64,000 nucleotides of DNA from Paeniglutamicibacter terrestris. Lineage in GTDB: Bacteria > Actinomycetota > Actinomycetes > Actinomycetales > Micrococcaceae. Of the stretch, positions 8,567 to 16,509 are shown piece by piece (the first letter of the stretch is position 1; the number at the start of each line of letters is the position of its first letter). Under the pieces are notes generated by a model that was not told the origin of the DNA, did no database searches, and saw nothing but the letters and a program-made list of their open reading frames with translations. The position numbers were made by a program, and so were the translations under genes. The DNA lies in contig NZ_JAAWVT010000003.1 of assembly GCF_012271785.1 (NCBI RefSeq), positions 186,001-250,000 on the forward strand, given 5' to 3'.

Positions 8567-9196
8567 CTAGTGTCCGCGCGTGATCCAATCATCCAGGTTC
8601 GGTGCCTCGGCGCCGATGGTGGTGGCATCCCCGTGGCCGGTGTTCACCACGGTGTCACTCGGTAGGGTGAGCAGGCGTTCGCGGATCGAGTCGATGATGG
8701 TCTCGAAGCTCGAGTAGCTGCGCCCGGTAGCGCCCGGTCCGCCGTTGAACAGCGTATCGCCGGAGAACAGGGTGTTCAGGTCCTCGGCGTAGAAGCAGGT
8801 CGATCCGGGGGAGTGCCCTGGAGTGTGCAGCGCCACCAGGGTGGTGCCAGCAATCTCGAAGCTATCTCCATCCGCGATCTCATGATCGGCGGTGGTGCCC
8901 GGGAAAACTGCTTCCCAGAGCATCGTATCGGCCGGGTTCAGGTGCACGGGTGCCTCGACGAGGTCCGCGAATTCGCGGGCGTAGCGGATGTGGTCATCGT
9001 GCCCGTGGGTCAGCAGCACGGCCTTGACCGCGCGGTTGCCGACCGCTTCCTTGATCTTTGCCGGCTCGTGAGCGGGGTCGATCACGTAGACCTCGTTTTC
9101 GTCCCCCACGATCCACACGTTGTTATCCACGTCCCAGGTGCCCCCGTCCAGGGAGAAGGTACCGGAGGTGACGAGGTTTTGGATCTGTGCCGGCAT
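8567..9196 (-). CDS. MBL-fold metallo-hydrolase of the mycothiol/formaldehyde module
   Basis: A 209-residue metallo-beta-lactamase-fold hydrolase with the metal-binding THGHDDH, then HTPGHSPGS, SGDTLF and NTGHGD motifs, all in the usual order. Its size and motifs are like glyoxalase-II-type thioester hydrolases. It starts exactly at the stop of the upstream S-(hydroxymethyl)mycothiol dehydrogenase (TAATG, one-base overlap), so the two are translationally coupled. By analogy with S-formylglutathione hydrolase, the inferred role is hydrolysis of the S-formylmycothiol (or another mycothiol thioester) produced by the dehydrogenase, releasing formate and mycothiol. The role is inferred from context. 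Confidence 0.87.
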   Translation of the reverse strand: MPAQIQNLVTSGTFSLDGGTWDVDNNVWIVGDENEVYVIDPAHEPAKIKEAVGNRAVKAVLLTHGHDDHIRYAREFADLVEAPVHLNPADTMLWEAVFPGTTADHEIADGDSFEIAGTTLVALHTPGHSPGSTCFYAEDLNTLFSGDTLFNGGPGATGRSYSSFETIIDSIRERLLTLPSDTVVNTGHGDATTIGAEAPNLDDWITRGH

Positions 9197-10281
9197 TAGA
9201 GTTCCACCACCGAGCGGAGGACCTTGCCCTCGCCCATCTTGGTGAAGGCAGCCTCAATGTCGCCCAACCCGATGCGCTCGGAGACAAACGCATCCAGATC
9301 CAAACGACCCAGCTTGTACTGCTCCACCAGCATCGGGAAGTCGCGGCTCGGCAGGCAGTCCCCGTACCAGGAGGACTTCAGCGATCCGCCGTGGCCAAAG
9401 ATATCTAGCAGCGGCAGCTCCAGCTTCATCTCCGGAGTCGGGACACCCACCAACACCACGCGGCCGGCCAGGTCGCGAGCGTAGAACGCCTGCTTGTAGG
9501 TTTCCGGACGACCCACGGCCTCGATGACCACATCGGCGCCGAAGCCACCGGTGACGGCCTTGATGCCTTCAACGGCATCTGAGGTCTTGGAGTTCACGGT
9601 GTGCGTGGCCCCCATCTTGGTGGCCATGGCCAGCTTGTCATCATCGATGTCTACCGCGACGATGGTGGTCGCGCCGGCCAGCTTGGCCCCGGCGATCGCG
9701 GCGATGCCTACCCCGCCACAACCGATCACTGCCACGGACTCGCCACGCTTGACCTCACCGGTGTTTATGGCAGCACCGATGCCGGCCATCACGCCGCAGC
9801 CCAGCAGGCCGACGGCGGCCGCGTCGACGTCTTCATCAACCTTGGTGCACTGTCCCGCAGCAACAAGGGTCTTCTCGGCGAACGCGCCAATACCCAGGGC
9901 CGGCGAGAGCTCGGTGCCGTCCTCCAGGGTCATCTTCTGCGACGCGTTGGCGGTGTTGAAGCAGTACTGCGGGGTGCCCTTGGCGCAGGCGCGGCACTGG
10001 CCGCAGACCGCGCGCCAGTTCAGGATGACGCGGTCGCCGACGGCGACGTTGCTCACTCCTTCGCCAATCTTGGAGACCACGCCGGTGGCTTCGTGGCCCA
10101 AGAGGTATGGGTAGTCGTTGCCGATACCACCGAGCTTGTAATGCAGATCGGTGTGGCAGACACCGCAGGTCAGGATGTCAACCACTGCCTCGCCGGCTGC
10201 CGGTTCGGGAATGATGATGGTCACCGTCTCAACGGGGGCATCCTTGGCTCGGACGATTACTGCCTGGACCTTTTGTGACAT
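9196..10281 (-). CDS. mscR: S-(hydroxymethyl)mycothiol dehydrogenase
   Basis: A 361-residue zinc/NAD-dependent class-III-type alcohol dehydrogenase. Catalytic-zinc residues lie in [11 protein letters not shown] and GHEATG; the structural-zinc cysteines are in [15 protein letters not shown]; the nucleotide loop is [15 protein letters not shown] with Asp in AVDIDD. Length and wording of the motifs match the mycothiol-dependent formaldehyde dehydrogenase / S-nitrosomycothiol reductase group. It would oxidise the spontaneous formaldehyde-mycothiol adduct to S-formylmycothiol and may reduce S-nitrosomycothiol. It heads a two-gene operon with the metallo-hydrolase and lies just downstream of mycoredoxin on the same strand. 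Confidence 0.9.
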   Translation of the reverse strand: MSQKVQAVIVRAKDAPVETVTIIIPEPAAGEAVVDILTCGVCHTDLHYKLGGIGNDYPYLLGHEATGVVSKIGEGVSNVAVGDRVILNWRAVCGQCRACAKGTPQYCFNTANASQKMTLEDGTELSPALGIGAFAEKTLVAAGQCTKVDEDVDAAAVGLLGCGVMAGIGAAINTGEVKRGESVAVIGCGGVGIAAIAGAKLAGATTIVAVDIDDDKLAMATKMGATHTVNSKTSDAVEGIKAVTGGFGADVVIEAVGRPETYKQAFYARDLAGRVVLVGVPTPEMKLELPLLDIFGHGGSLKSSWYGDCLPSRDFPMLVEQYKLGRLDLDAFVSERIGLGDIEAAFTKMGEGKVLRSVVEL

Positions 10282-10339
10282 GTCACTCCAATTCTTACGG
10301 GGCGGTCGCGCAAGCGCGCGACAAAAAACTTAACGTGAA

Positions 10340-10375
10340 AGGGGTGCCGCCTACCTTTCGGCAGATGGCACCCCT
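10340..10375 (-). terminator. Hairpin between mycoredoxin and mycothiol dehydrogenase genes
   Basis: AGGGGTGCC at 10340-10348 pairs with GGCACCCCT at 10367-10375, with a smaller inner GCCG/CGGC stem. On the leftward transcript it lies 20 bases after the mycoredoxin stop and is followed by a run of U (A-run at 10322-10328). It probably ends the mycoredoxin transcript or attenuates reading into the dehydrogenase gene. Confidence 0.65.
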
Positions 10376-10395
10376 CCATCCAAGCACAGCGTCGA

Positions 10396-10668
10396 CTAGA
10401 CGCGCTCGAGGACTTCCTCAATCCGCGGATTTGTTGCGGAAGTTCCGTCCGGGAAAATCAGCGTGGGAACGGTCTGGTTCCCACCGTTGAAGGCCTCGAC
10501 CAGTTCGGCGGTCCCCTCAACTTCTTCGATGTTCACTTCGGTGTAGCCGATTCCCTTGGCGTCCATCAGGCGCTTGAGGTTGCGGCAATAGCCGCACCAC
10601 GAGGTGGTGAACATCGTGACGCTGCCGGCCTCGGGAATGTACGGGGCAAGTTTTTCTGTTTCGCTCAT
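10396..10668 (-). CDS. mrx1: Mycoredoxin (glutaredoxin-like)
   Basis: A 90-residue thioredoxin-fold protein with the active site TTSWCGYCRNLK, the TVPT cis-proline loop (QTVPTLIFPDG) and a short C-terminal helix. The WCGYC site with the NGGNQTVPT segment matches actinobacterial mycoredoxin-1, which reduces protein-mycothiol mixed disulfides using mycothiol and mycothiol disulfide reductase. The location just upstream of S-(hydroxymethyl)mycothiol dehydrogenase strengthens the call. It is divergent from the SRAP gene at 10704, with a short inverted repeat between them. Confidence 0.88.
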   Translation of the reverse strand: MSETEKLAPYIPEAGSVTMFTTSWCGYCRNLKRLMDAKGIGYTEVNIEEVEGTAELVEAFNGGNQTVPTLIFPDGTSATNPRIEEVLERV

Positions 10669-10670
10669 AT

Positions 10671-10692
10671 CTCATGTAACCACGGACATGAG
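10671..10692. promoter_or_regulatory. Candidate operator between mrx1 and the SRAP gene
   Basis: CTCATGT (10671-10677) and ACATGAG (10686-10692) are perfect inverted repeats separated by eight bases, within the 35-bp gap between the two divergent start codons. With so little room, any protein bound here would affect both genes, and at least one transcript must be nearly leaderless. Confidence 0.5.
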
Positions 10693-10703
10693 AGTCTTAT
10701 TTC

Positions 10704-11459
10704 ATGTGTGGACGATATGTGATGGCCAAGGCGATCGGGGATCTGGTGGCAGAGGCGGAAGCCGAAGCCGATGCGAACCTTGAACTGCGCCAATCCTGGA
10801 ATGTTGCCCCAACTACCGACGTGCCGATCGTGCTCGAGCGGCTTGTTGAAGGTGAAGTCCACCGGCAGGTGCATGTTGCCAAGTGGGGGCTGGTACCGGG
10901 ATGGGCCAAAGACCCGGCCGTGGGGGTGCGTGCCTTTAACGCTCGCAGCGAGACGGTCATCGAAAAGCCGACCTTCCGTGCCGCGGTAAAGGCCCGGCGT
11001 TGCGCCGTTCCGGCCGAGGGATATTACGAATGGTTGGCCGGTGATACCCCCAAGGCCAAGAAGCGCCCGTTCTACGTTCACCCGGCCGATGAATCGTTGA
11101 TCTTCTTCGCCGGACTCTACGAATGGTGGAAGGATCCGTCCAAGGACGACGGAGATCCGGGGCAGTGGCTTCTCTCCACCTCTATCCTCACCGGTCCGTC
11201 ACCAGATGCGAATTCCGAATCGCCGGTCCTGCAGGAACTGCACGGGCTGCATGACCGGTTGCCGATCCCGCTGGACAAGGACTCCATGGCTGAATGGCTG
11301 GACCCGGAAAATAAGAATGCCGCCGAACTGGTGGAAATGGTCCGCTCAGGTGCCCTCGACGTTGCGTCCACGTGGGCACTGCGCGAGGTCGATGCGGCGG
11401 TGGGCAATGTGCGTAATGACGGACCGGAGCTCACCGAGGAACACTCGGGGCTGTTCTAG
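10704..11459 (+). CDS. yedK: SOS-response-associated peptidase (SRAP) domain protein, YedK/HMCES type
   Basis: A 251-residue SRAP protein that senses abasic sites in single-stranded DNA and forms a covalent thiazolidine link through the amino-terminal cysteine. The diagnostic residues are all present: Cys2 in MCGRYVMA, the Asn and Glu of FNARSE, the Glu of GYYEWL, and the His of LHDRLPIPL. The start is fixed by the need for Cys at position 2 after Met removal. Just after the gene, on the other strand, a 26-base copy of the gene's own start region is found (see the next remnant entry). The role in abasic-site protection is from family knowledge. Confidence 0.92.
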   Translation: MCGRYVMAKAIGDLVAEAEAEADANLELRQSWNVAPTTDVPIVLERLVEGEVHRQVHVAKWGLVPGWAKDPAVGVRAFNARSETVIEKPTFRAAVKARRCAVPAEGYYEWLAGDTPKAKKRPFYVHPADESLIFFAGLYEWWKDPSKDDGDPGQWLLSTSILTGPSPDANSESPVLQELHGLHDRLPIPLDKDSMAEWLDPENKNAAELVEMVRSGALDVASTWALREVDAAVGNVRNDGPELTEEHSGLF

Positions 11460-11539
11460 GCTTCGGTGGCTTCGGCACCGGGTGGAAGGTGCCGCTGAAG
11501 TTTTTGTAGGCGGTGGACGATCACATTTCGTCCACACAT
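11456..11539 (-). pseudogene. Inverted remnant of an SRAP-gene start (MCGR...)
   Basis: Reading leftward from 11539 gives MCGRNVIVHRL and stops after 27 codons at 11456, overlapping the yedK stop. The surrounding 26 bases (11518-11543) match the region around the real yedK start (10700-10725) at 24 positions when reverse-complemented. MCGR is the invariant start of SRAP proteins, so this looks like a degenerate, oppositely oriented duplicate of the gene's beginning rather than chance. It is too short to be active. Confidence 0.4.
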
Positions 11540-11674
11540 GAAAACAGCTCGAGCCTTCTTGGTGGAGGACCCTTTGCCACCGCGCGGATATCCTACGTCG
11601 TTTATGAGCATGACGTACCGCAGGATACCGAGGCGGTTTGCCCGTATCGGTCGATCCGACCGCCCGGCGGCACC

Positions 11675-12745
11675 TCATCTACCGCACGCCATGGCCACTA
11701 GCGCGCTACGGCTTTGCACCGCGCACTTGCCGAAGAGTGACTTGAACTGATCCTGCACGGTATACCGGCCAATACCCAAGGCGTGCGCTAGAGCAGCGGT
11801 GTCCAGCCCGGTCGCTGCAAGTTCAAGCAACCGGCACTCACGTGGGCTTAGTGCAAAGCACCGCTCAAAGACCTCGATGCGTTCGGAGGGCAACGCATCC
11901 TGGATGGTCACCGCGATGGGTGCCATGCCGTGGTCAAAAAGCGTGGTCATGCGCGTGGCCGACAAACGTGCCCACACTCCGTCACCCACATGGACCAGTG
12001 AGCTGGCCGGATGCGCATCAATGCCTTGCTCTACGGCCAGCAATTGGGCGGCCACATTAAGTACTTCCGCGTCGATGCCGTGGTGCGGGCGAGGACCGGG
12101 CTGCAATAGATCCAGCCAGCGGGTGGCCGACCCCGTCTGGCTGATGATGCCCAAATCGTTGGCCAGCACCAATACCGCCTGGTCATGATTTGGTACCCCT
12201 GCTGTGCTCCCCATCTGGAACTGGCGCGCTGAACAATGTCGCAAGCCGGTGGTGATCACCGGCGCCAAAGCCGAGAGCTCTTCGGCTTCCTTCTGAGTGA
12301 AGGTGCCAGCACCGTCGCCGCGCCACAAGTCGAGCCAGCCCCAGATGCCCCACCTGTCGGCAAAAACTAGCGATAGGACATCGGTGATTGCGTACCGGCG
12401 CAGCACCCGTGCCCACGATTCACTGCGGGACAACTCTCCGGCGCTCACCGCGGCCAGCGAGAGTGCGCGGGCCGGATTGACCGGCAGCGAGGTCCACCGG
12501 TTTAAGGCCGTGGAGTACTTGAGGGTGATGAACAGTGGCAGTTCCTGAGGGCAGGGAGTGTTGGCCATCGGGGAGATTCCGACGGTAGTGATCGGATCGG
12601 CCAGTGGCCATACCCAAGCATCGTGCCCGAGGACCCCTGCGATTTCCCGAAGAACTGCGCTCCGGTATTCGTGGCTCTCAAGTCGCGCGTCATCGAGGGC
12701 GGCAATCCGCTCCATACAGCGGCCTCGTGCCCAGCTGCTTGCCAT
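11675..12745 (-). CDS. LuxR-family transcriptional regulator with GAF/PAS-like sensory region
   Basis: A 356-residue protein with a C-terminal LuxR-type helix-turn-helix: ALSPRECRLLELAATGLDT then ALAHALGIGRYTVQDQFKSLF. The upstream 280 residues look like a GAF-type sensor followed by a PAS-like segment (VLVLANDLGIISQTG). No receiver phosphorylation site is evident, so it is probably ligand-responsive rather than a two-component regulator. The start may be 12745 or the ATG ten codons inside, at 12715, which has a better GAGG site. It is divergent from the small ORF at 12886, its most likely neighbour target. Confidence 0.82.
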   Translation of the reverse strand: MASSWARGRCMERIAALDDARLESHEYRSAVLREIAGVLGHDAWVWPLADPITTVGISPMANTPCPQELPLFITLKYSTALNRWTSLPVNPARALSLAAVSAGELSRSESWARVLRRYAITDVLSLVFADRWGIWGWLDLWRGDGAGTFTQKEAEELSALAPVITTGLRHCSARQFQMGSTAGVPNHDQAVLVLANDLGIISQTGSATRWLDLLQPGPRPHHGIDAEVLNVAAQLLAVEQGIDAHPASSLVHVGDGVWARLSATRMTTLFDHGMAPIAVTIQDALPSERIEVFERCFALSPRECRLLELAATGLDTAALAHALGIGRYTVQDQFKSLFGKCAVQSRSALVAMACGR

Positions 12746-12885
12746 ATGGCCATTATGCGCTCACACCTCTCGCGTGCGGGCGTAGCCCTGGGGTATCCCA
12801 GAAGACTGGGATGGTGGCAGGTCATTCATCGTGCCTAGGCTCAAGGCATCGGCCACAGAGGTGGCCCTGAGGAAAGGAGAGCGTG

Positions 12886-13182
12886 ATGTACACGCTCCAA
12901 ATAGAACACGGCATTAAAGACTTTGGGATGTGGATGGGTGCCTACGGCGCCGACCCGCTGGGGCGGGCCGAATCCGGCGTTCTCGCCGAGCGCATTTACC
13001 GTCCGGTCGACGATGAGCACTATGTTGTGTTGGATCTGGATTTTGCCTCCCATGTGGAAGCCGCCGCCTTCTTAGATCGGCTTCGGTCCAACGTTTGGTC
13101 CGCGCCCTCGGCTTCCCCCGCGCTGGCCTCGGGGCCAAAAACTCGCATTGTGGAGCAGATGAACGGTGCCTACCGAGAATAA
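12886..13182 (+). CDS. Small dimeric alpha/beta-barrel-like protein (cyclase/ABM-like)
   Basis: A 98-residue protein beginning MYTLQIEHGIKDFGMW, with AEIYRPVDDEHY-like and VVLDLDFASHVEAAAFLDRL segments (the exact text around the middle is ERIYRPVDDEHYVVLDLDF). This strand-helix-strand pattern resembles small actinobacterial proteins of the dimeric alpha/beta-barrel (antibiotic biosynthesis monooxygenase-like) fold. AAAGGAGA lies five bases before the ATG, favouring it over the GTG one codon earlier. It is divergent from the LuxR regulator. Biochemical function unknown. Confidence 0.65.
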   Translation: MYTLQIEHGIKDFGMWMGAYGADPLGRAESGVLAERIYRPVDDEHYVVLDLDFASHVEAAAFLDRLRSNVWSAPSASPALASGPKTRIVEQMNGAYRE

Positions 13183-13482
13183 GCCAAGGGGAGGTGGTCA
13201 TGGATCCGATGGTTCTTGTGTCGGATCCAGTGGCTTCTTACCTTGTGCTGCCCGACGGTGACAGGTGAACCGGGAAGGTATCCCGTATCTGTGTGCCCGC
13301 CCGTACGCTGAGGGAAAGGGATCACCGCTCGGGAGCTCGCGATTGCCTGATATTGCGCCGGTAAAAGTGGCCTCGGAGCGTGCCGGTTTGCGCAGCGGCA
13401 TCCATCCTCGATGCGCTGACCGGCTGGCCACGATGTGAAATGGTGAGTGCAACTCTTGCCGACACTCGAACGAAGGAAAATC
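13183..13482. other. Intergenic region with a possible terminator
   Basis: Contains no convincing gene. TGGATCCGA at 13201-13209 is the exact complement of TCGGATCCA at 13221-13229, an 11-base-loop hairpin 18 bases after the preceding stop that could end that transcript. The rest should hold the promoter of the acetyltransferase gene at 13483. A long leftward reading frame starting inside that gene runs through this stretch but is a composition shadow. Confidence 0.5.
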
Positions 13483-14052
13483 ATGGAACTGGCAGAACTG
13501 CTTGAAGAACTGGATGCAGGGCGCACCATCACGGGGGACTCGCCCCTGCATGGCCTCATGCATCGGATCAGCCAAGAAGCCCTGCGCATCACCGGCGAAC
13601 TTAACGGGGGATATCAGGAGCCCGCGCGGGTGCGCGAGCTGCTGGCCCAGTTGATCGGCAAGCCAGTTGATGAAACCGTGACGCTCTTCCCGCCGTTTAA
13701 CGCCGACTTCGGAAAGAACATCACCCTGGGCCAGCGGATCTTCATCAATGCCGGGTGCAAGTTCCAGGATCAGGGTGGGGTGGTCATCGGGGACGACACC
13801 CTCATTGGACACAATGTGGTGATCGCAACGCTGAACCACGACCTGGCGCCGAGCCGGCGCGCGGATATGCATCCGGCTCCGGTTCTCATTGGCCGCAACG
13901 TGTGGATCGGCTCAAACGCCACGATCCTGCCGGGGGTGACAATCGGGGATGATGCAGTGGTGGCTGCCGCCTGCGTCGTGACCAAGGATGTACCGGCGGG
14001 CGCCGTTGTGGTGGGTTCCCCCGCTCGGGTGGTGCGCTCGGTGACCGAGTAA
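13483..14052 (+). CDS. Sugar O-acetyltransferase (hexapeptide-repeat, Maa/LacA/NodL type)
   Basis: A 189-residue left-handed beta-helix acetyltransferase. The N-terminal helical part (LHGLMHRISQEALRIT) is followed by hexapeptide repeats: GKNITLGQRIFINAGC, GVVIGDDTLIGHNVVI, the catalytic-His region ATLNHDL, then IGRNVWIGSNATILPGVTIGDD. It would move acetyl from acetyl-CoA to a sugar or related hydroxyl. ATG 13483 is chosen because an upstream start would add a charged stretch outside the family. It has no operon partner. A second member of the family lies at 17060-17638. Confidence 0.85.
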   Translation: MELAELLEELDAGRTITGDSPLHGLMHRISQEALRITGELNGGYQEPARVRELLAQLIGKPVDETVTLFPPFNADFGKNITLGQRIFINAGCKFQDQGGVVIGDDTLIGHNVVIATLNHDLAPSRRADMHPAPVLIGRNVWIGSNATILPGVTIGDDAVVAAACVVTKDVPAGAVVVGSPARVVRSVTE

Positions 14053-14106
14053 CCACCTCAAGGTTCAACTTCCCTGGGCTCAGCTTTTGATCGTGCAACA
14101 GTGCCG

Positions 14107-15369
14107 TTATCGGCTCTGCTCCGTCCCTTCGGCGGTGGCTGGCACCTCTTGCTCGGCCTCGGCCTCAAGCGTGGTCCGGAGCATGGAGTAGGCACAGCCG
14201 GCGATCACCAGCCCGGCAATCAGCATGAGCCAGCGATAGTCCAGAATGGCCACCAAGAGCGCGCCCACGGCAATCGATGCCAATTGTGGGATATTGAGCA
14301 CCAGATTGGTGGCAGCTGCGGCCCTGCCCTGCAACCGGGCCGGGGTTAGGCGCTGCCGGGTTGTCACGAGCGCAACAAAGATCCAGGGGATCCCCACCCC
14401 GGCCAGGAAGAGCGCCGGGAGAACTACCGCCAGCAACAGTCCGTGCTCGGCGACAAACGGTAGCAGGTCGGTGGCGGCGGCTAGGGCTGCCAGCCCGATC
14501 AGGCCCAGCCCGAAGCCCACGGCTCGCACGGGGCCAGCCCTACGCATCAACATCGCCGCGGTGAGACCGCCGAGGATGCTTCCGGCTCCCTGCAGGCTCA
14601 TGAGTATCCCGAAGAATTCGGGGTCCTTGCCCAGACCCTTGTCGATCAGCTCAAAGAGTGTTGAGTTGAACATGCCGATGACGCCCAGGGCTATGGCCGT
14701 CACGACCACCATGCGCCACAGGACGGGAATGCTGTTTAAGTGCCGGAAACCAGCGGAGTTTTCGTGCCAGAAGCCACCGCGTTCGGAGGCAGGTTCCGGC
14801 GCTGATTCTTGGACGGGCACCGTGATTAGAAGTCCGGCGGTGAGCAGTAAGGCACCGGCGACTCCCACGGCAAGTGCGCCCCCGCCCCACAGCGTGTACA
14901 GCGCGGCGCCCAGCAGCGGAGTGAAGATCCGCAGTCCCTGGTCAATGGTGGAGAGTAAACCGTTAGCACTGTCCAGATTCTCATCCTGAAGCATGTCACG
15001 CACCAACCCGGATTGAGCGGCTCCGTTGAGGATCCCCAGTAGCCCGTAGATGAAGGCCACCACGTAGATCAGCCAGAGGCCGTCCGGGCCTGCGACCAAG
15101 AGAAGTAGTAGCGCGCTGCCGGCCGAGACCGCGTTTCCCAAGATCAACAGCCTGCGGCGGGGAAATCTGTCGGCGAACGCGCCCATGAACGGGGAGAAGA
15201 CGATGGGAAGTCCCAGCGCCAGGAAAACCATGCCGGCAGCGCTGGACGAGCCCGAGATGTCCTTGACCCAGATGGACAGCGTCAAGAACAGGGCACTGTC
15301 GGCAAGATTTCCGATGGTCCAGGCTCCGGTGAACCTGCGGAACATCGGGATGGCGAACAGGGCCTTCAT
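14107..15369 (-). CDS. MFS transporter, probable drug exporter
   Basis: A 420-residue major facilitator with about twelve hydrophobic spans. Landmarks: TGAWTIGNLADSALFLTLSIW (helix 1), GAFADRFPRRRLL, the MFS signature loop between helices 2 and 3, and a hydrophilic central loop (VPVQESAPEPASERGG) between the halves. The pattern is of the MefA/Tsr-like efflux group. Its ATG overlaps the stop of the upstream ArsR gene by four bases (ATGA at 15366-15369), so the pair is co-translated and the ArsR protein is expected to regulate export. Substrate unknown. Confidence 0.85.
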   Translation of the reverse strand: MKALFAIPMFRRFTGAWTIGNLADSALFLTLSIWVKDISGSSSAAGMVFLALGLPIVFSPFMGAFADRFPRRRLLILGNAVSAGSALLLLLVAGPDGLWLIYVVAFIYGLLGILNGAAQSGLVRDMLQDENLDSANGLLSTIDQGLRIFTPLLGAALYTLWGGGALAVGVAGALLLTAGLLITVPVQESAPEPASERGGFWHENSAGFRHLNSIPVLWRMVVVTAIALGVIGMFNSTLFELIDKGLGKDPEFFGILMSLQGAGSILGGLTAAMLMRRAGPVRAVGFGLGLIGLAALAAATDLLPFVAEHGLLLAVVLPALFLAGVGIPWIFVALVTTRQRLTPARLQGRAAAATNLVLNIPQLASIAVGALLVAILDYRWLMLIAGLVIAGCAYSMLRTTLEAEAEQEVPATAEGTEQSR

Positions 15370-15935
15370 GACTCCGCGTCCTTGGGTATCAGGTCGTGGG
15401 CCAGTGTGGTGGCCATGAAGACGCGTACGGGGGCAGCTGCCTCGGGGCGCTGCATCGGATCGGTGATGCGCCCCAGATAGGGGGCAATGAGCTGGCGGTA
15501 GTTTTCGGACAAGGCATCGGCTTCCTCGGGGGTGAGGAACAGGGTTGAACCGACCTCGAACAGGTGGCCCTTCCAGGTGTCGGGGACCGGCAGGTGCCTG
15601 CCCGCTCGCATTCGTTCGAATTCCCATGATTGGATCTGCTCGCCGAGTGCCGCGGCTGCCATTTGGGCATCGGGACCGGCCTGATTCCTGTCGATGTGTT
15701 GGGTGATATCGATGATTTGCCAGGGTTTGTCACGCCCGGTGGCACCGGGTGCGCGTTCGATGTAGCCGTGCTGGGCCAGTGTGCGTAGGTGGAAGGAACA
15801 GTTAGCCGGGCTTTCTCCGACATATTCGCTGGCTCGGGCGGCGGTGATGGGGCCCTGTGTGCCGACAACTTCCAGGAGGCGGATACGCAGGGGGTGGGCC
15901 AGTGCCCGCATGGCCTTGGCGTCTGTGATGTCCAT
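15366..15935 (-). CDS. ArsR-family winged-helix regulator of the exporter operon
   Basis: A 189-residue winged-helix protein. The DNA-binding part is N-terminal: AMRALAHPLRIRLLEVVG, then ARASEYVGESPANCSFHLRTLAQHGYIERAPG. The C-terminal half carries an unassigned helical domain (EEADALSENYRQLIAPYL), as in the padR/ArsR-like group with effector domains. No metal-binding cysteine pair is seen, so the ligand is probably organic. The ATG at 15935 is used; a GTG three codons earlier is possible and would be nearly leaderless. A clear palindrome lies directly upstream. Confidence 0.82.
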   Translation of the reverse strand: MDITDAKAMRALAHPLRIRLLEVVGTQGPITAARASEYVGESPANCSFHLRTLAQHGYIERAPGATGRDKPWQIIDITQHIDRNQAGPDAQMAAAALGEQIQSWEFERMRAGRHLPVPDTWKGHLFEVGSTLFLTPEEADALSENYRQLIAPYLGRITDPMQRPEAAAPVRVFMATTLAHDLIPKDAES

Positions 15936-15950
15936 GGGCCACACGCTACT

Positions 15951-15984
15951 ATCGAAAGAACTCTTTCGTAATAGTTCTTTCGAT
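15951..15984. promoter_or_regulatory. Palindromic operator of the ArsR-MFS operon
   Basis: ATCGAAAGAACT (15951-15962) and AGTTCTTTCGAT (15973-15984) are perfect 12-base inverted repeats around a 10-base centre. A second, inner palindrome GAAAGAACTCTTTC occupies 15954-15967. The element begins 16 bases upstream of the ArsR ATG, over the expected promoter, and is the likely autoregulatory site. It is also upstream of the divergent AraC-type gene. Confidence 0.7.
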
Positions 15985-16059
15985 ACGGTTCGCAGGTGCG
16001 GTTATGACTGCTTTCGGCTGCAATACCCGCCCGAAATTAAGGGGCGGCAGGTAGCGGTC

Positions 16060-16509
16060 ATGTCGTACTACAGCGGCGCTGATAACCTCGATCCCATGAA
16101 GCCGTACGAGCTCGAGATGCTCACCGCACTGCGCCGAGCCAAGGACATGATTGATCGCGACTACGCGCTACCCCTTGACGTTCCCACGATGGCCGCTAGG
16201 GCGCTCATGTCTCCCGCGCACTTTTCACGGCAGTTCAAGACCGCTTATGGACAGAGCCCATACGCCTACCTGATGACCCGACGCATTGAGCGATCTATGG
16301 CATTGCTGCGCTCCGGAGTCAGTGTCACCGATGCCTGCATGGCAGTTGGCTGTACCTCCCTGGGCTCCTTCAGTACAAGCTTTACCCAGATCACCGGGGA
16401 GAGCCCGAGCGGGTATCGGATGCGTGATCATGCAGCGGTAGAAGCCATGCCGGCGTGCATCGCCAAGTCCGTCACCCAGCCCAAAAGCACAAAAATGCCG
16501 CGCTACTAG
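16060..16509 (+). CDS. Short AraC-family transcriptional regulator
   Basis: A 149-residue protein consisting almost only of an AraC/XylS DNA-binding domain. The two helix-turn-helix units are LDVPTMAARALMSPAHFSRQF and VTDACMAVGCTSLGSFSTSF, with the linking YAYLMTRRIERSMALLRSG and the family end ITGESPSGYR. There is no separate ligand-binding domain, so the activity may be set by abundance or by a partner protein. The start at 16060 has a GGCAGG site; MKPYELE at 16096 is an alternative. Its stop codon overlaps that of the convergent TetR gene in a shared CTAG. Confidence 0.82.
   Translation: MSYYSGADNLDPMKPYELEMLTALRRAKDMIDRDYALPLDVPTMAARALMSPAHFSRQFKTAYGQSPYAYLMTRRIERSMALLRSGVSVTDACMAVGCTSLGSFSTSFTQITGESPSGYRMRDHAAVEAMPACIAKSVTQPKSTKMPRY

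Noticed and set aside
13198-13872. A 224-codon leftward frame across the acetyltransferase start
   Set aside because: Its first half is antisense to the conserved acetyltransferase, and the sequence is compositionally like a shadow.
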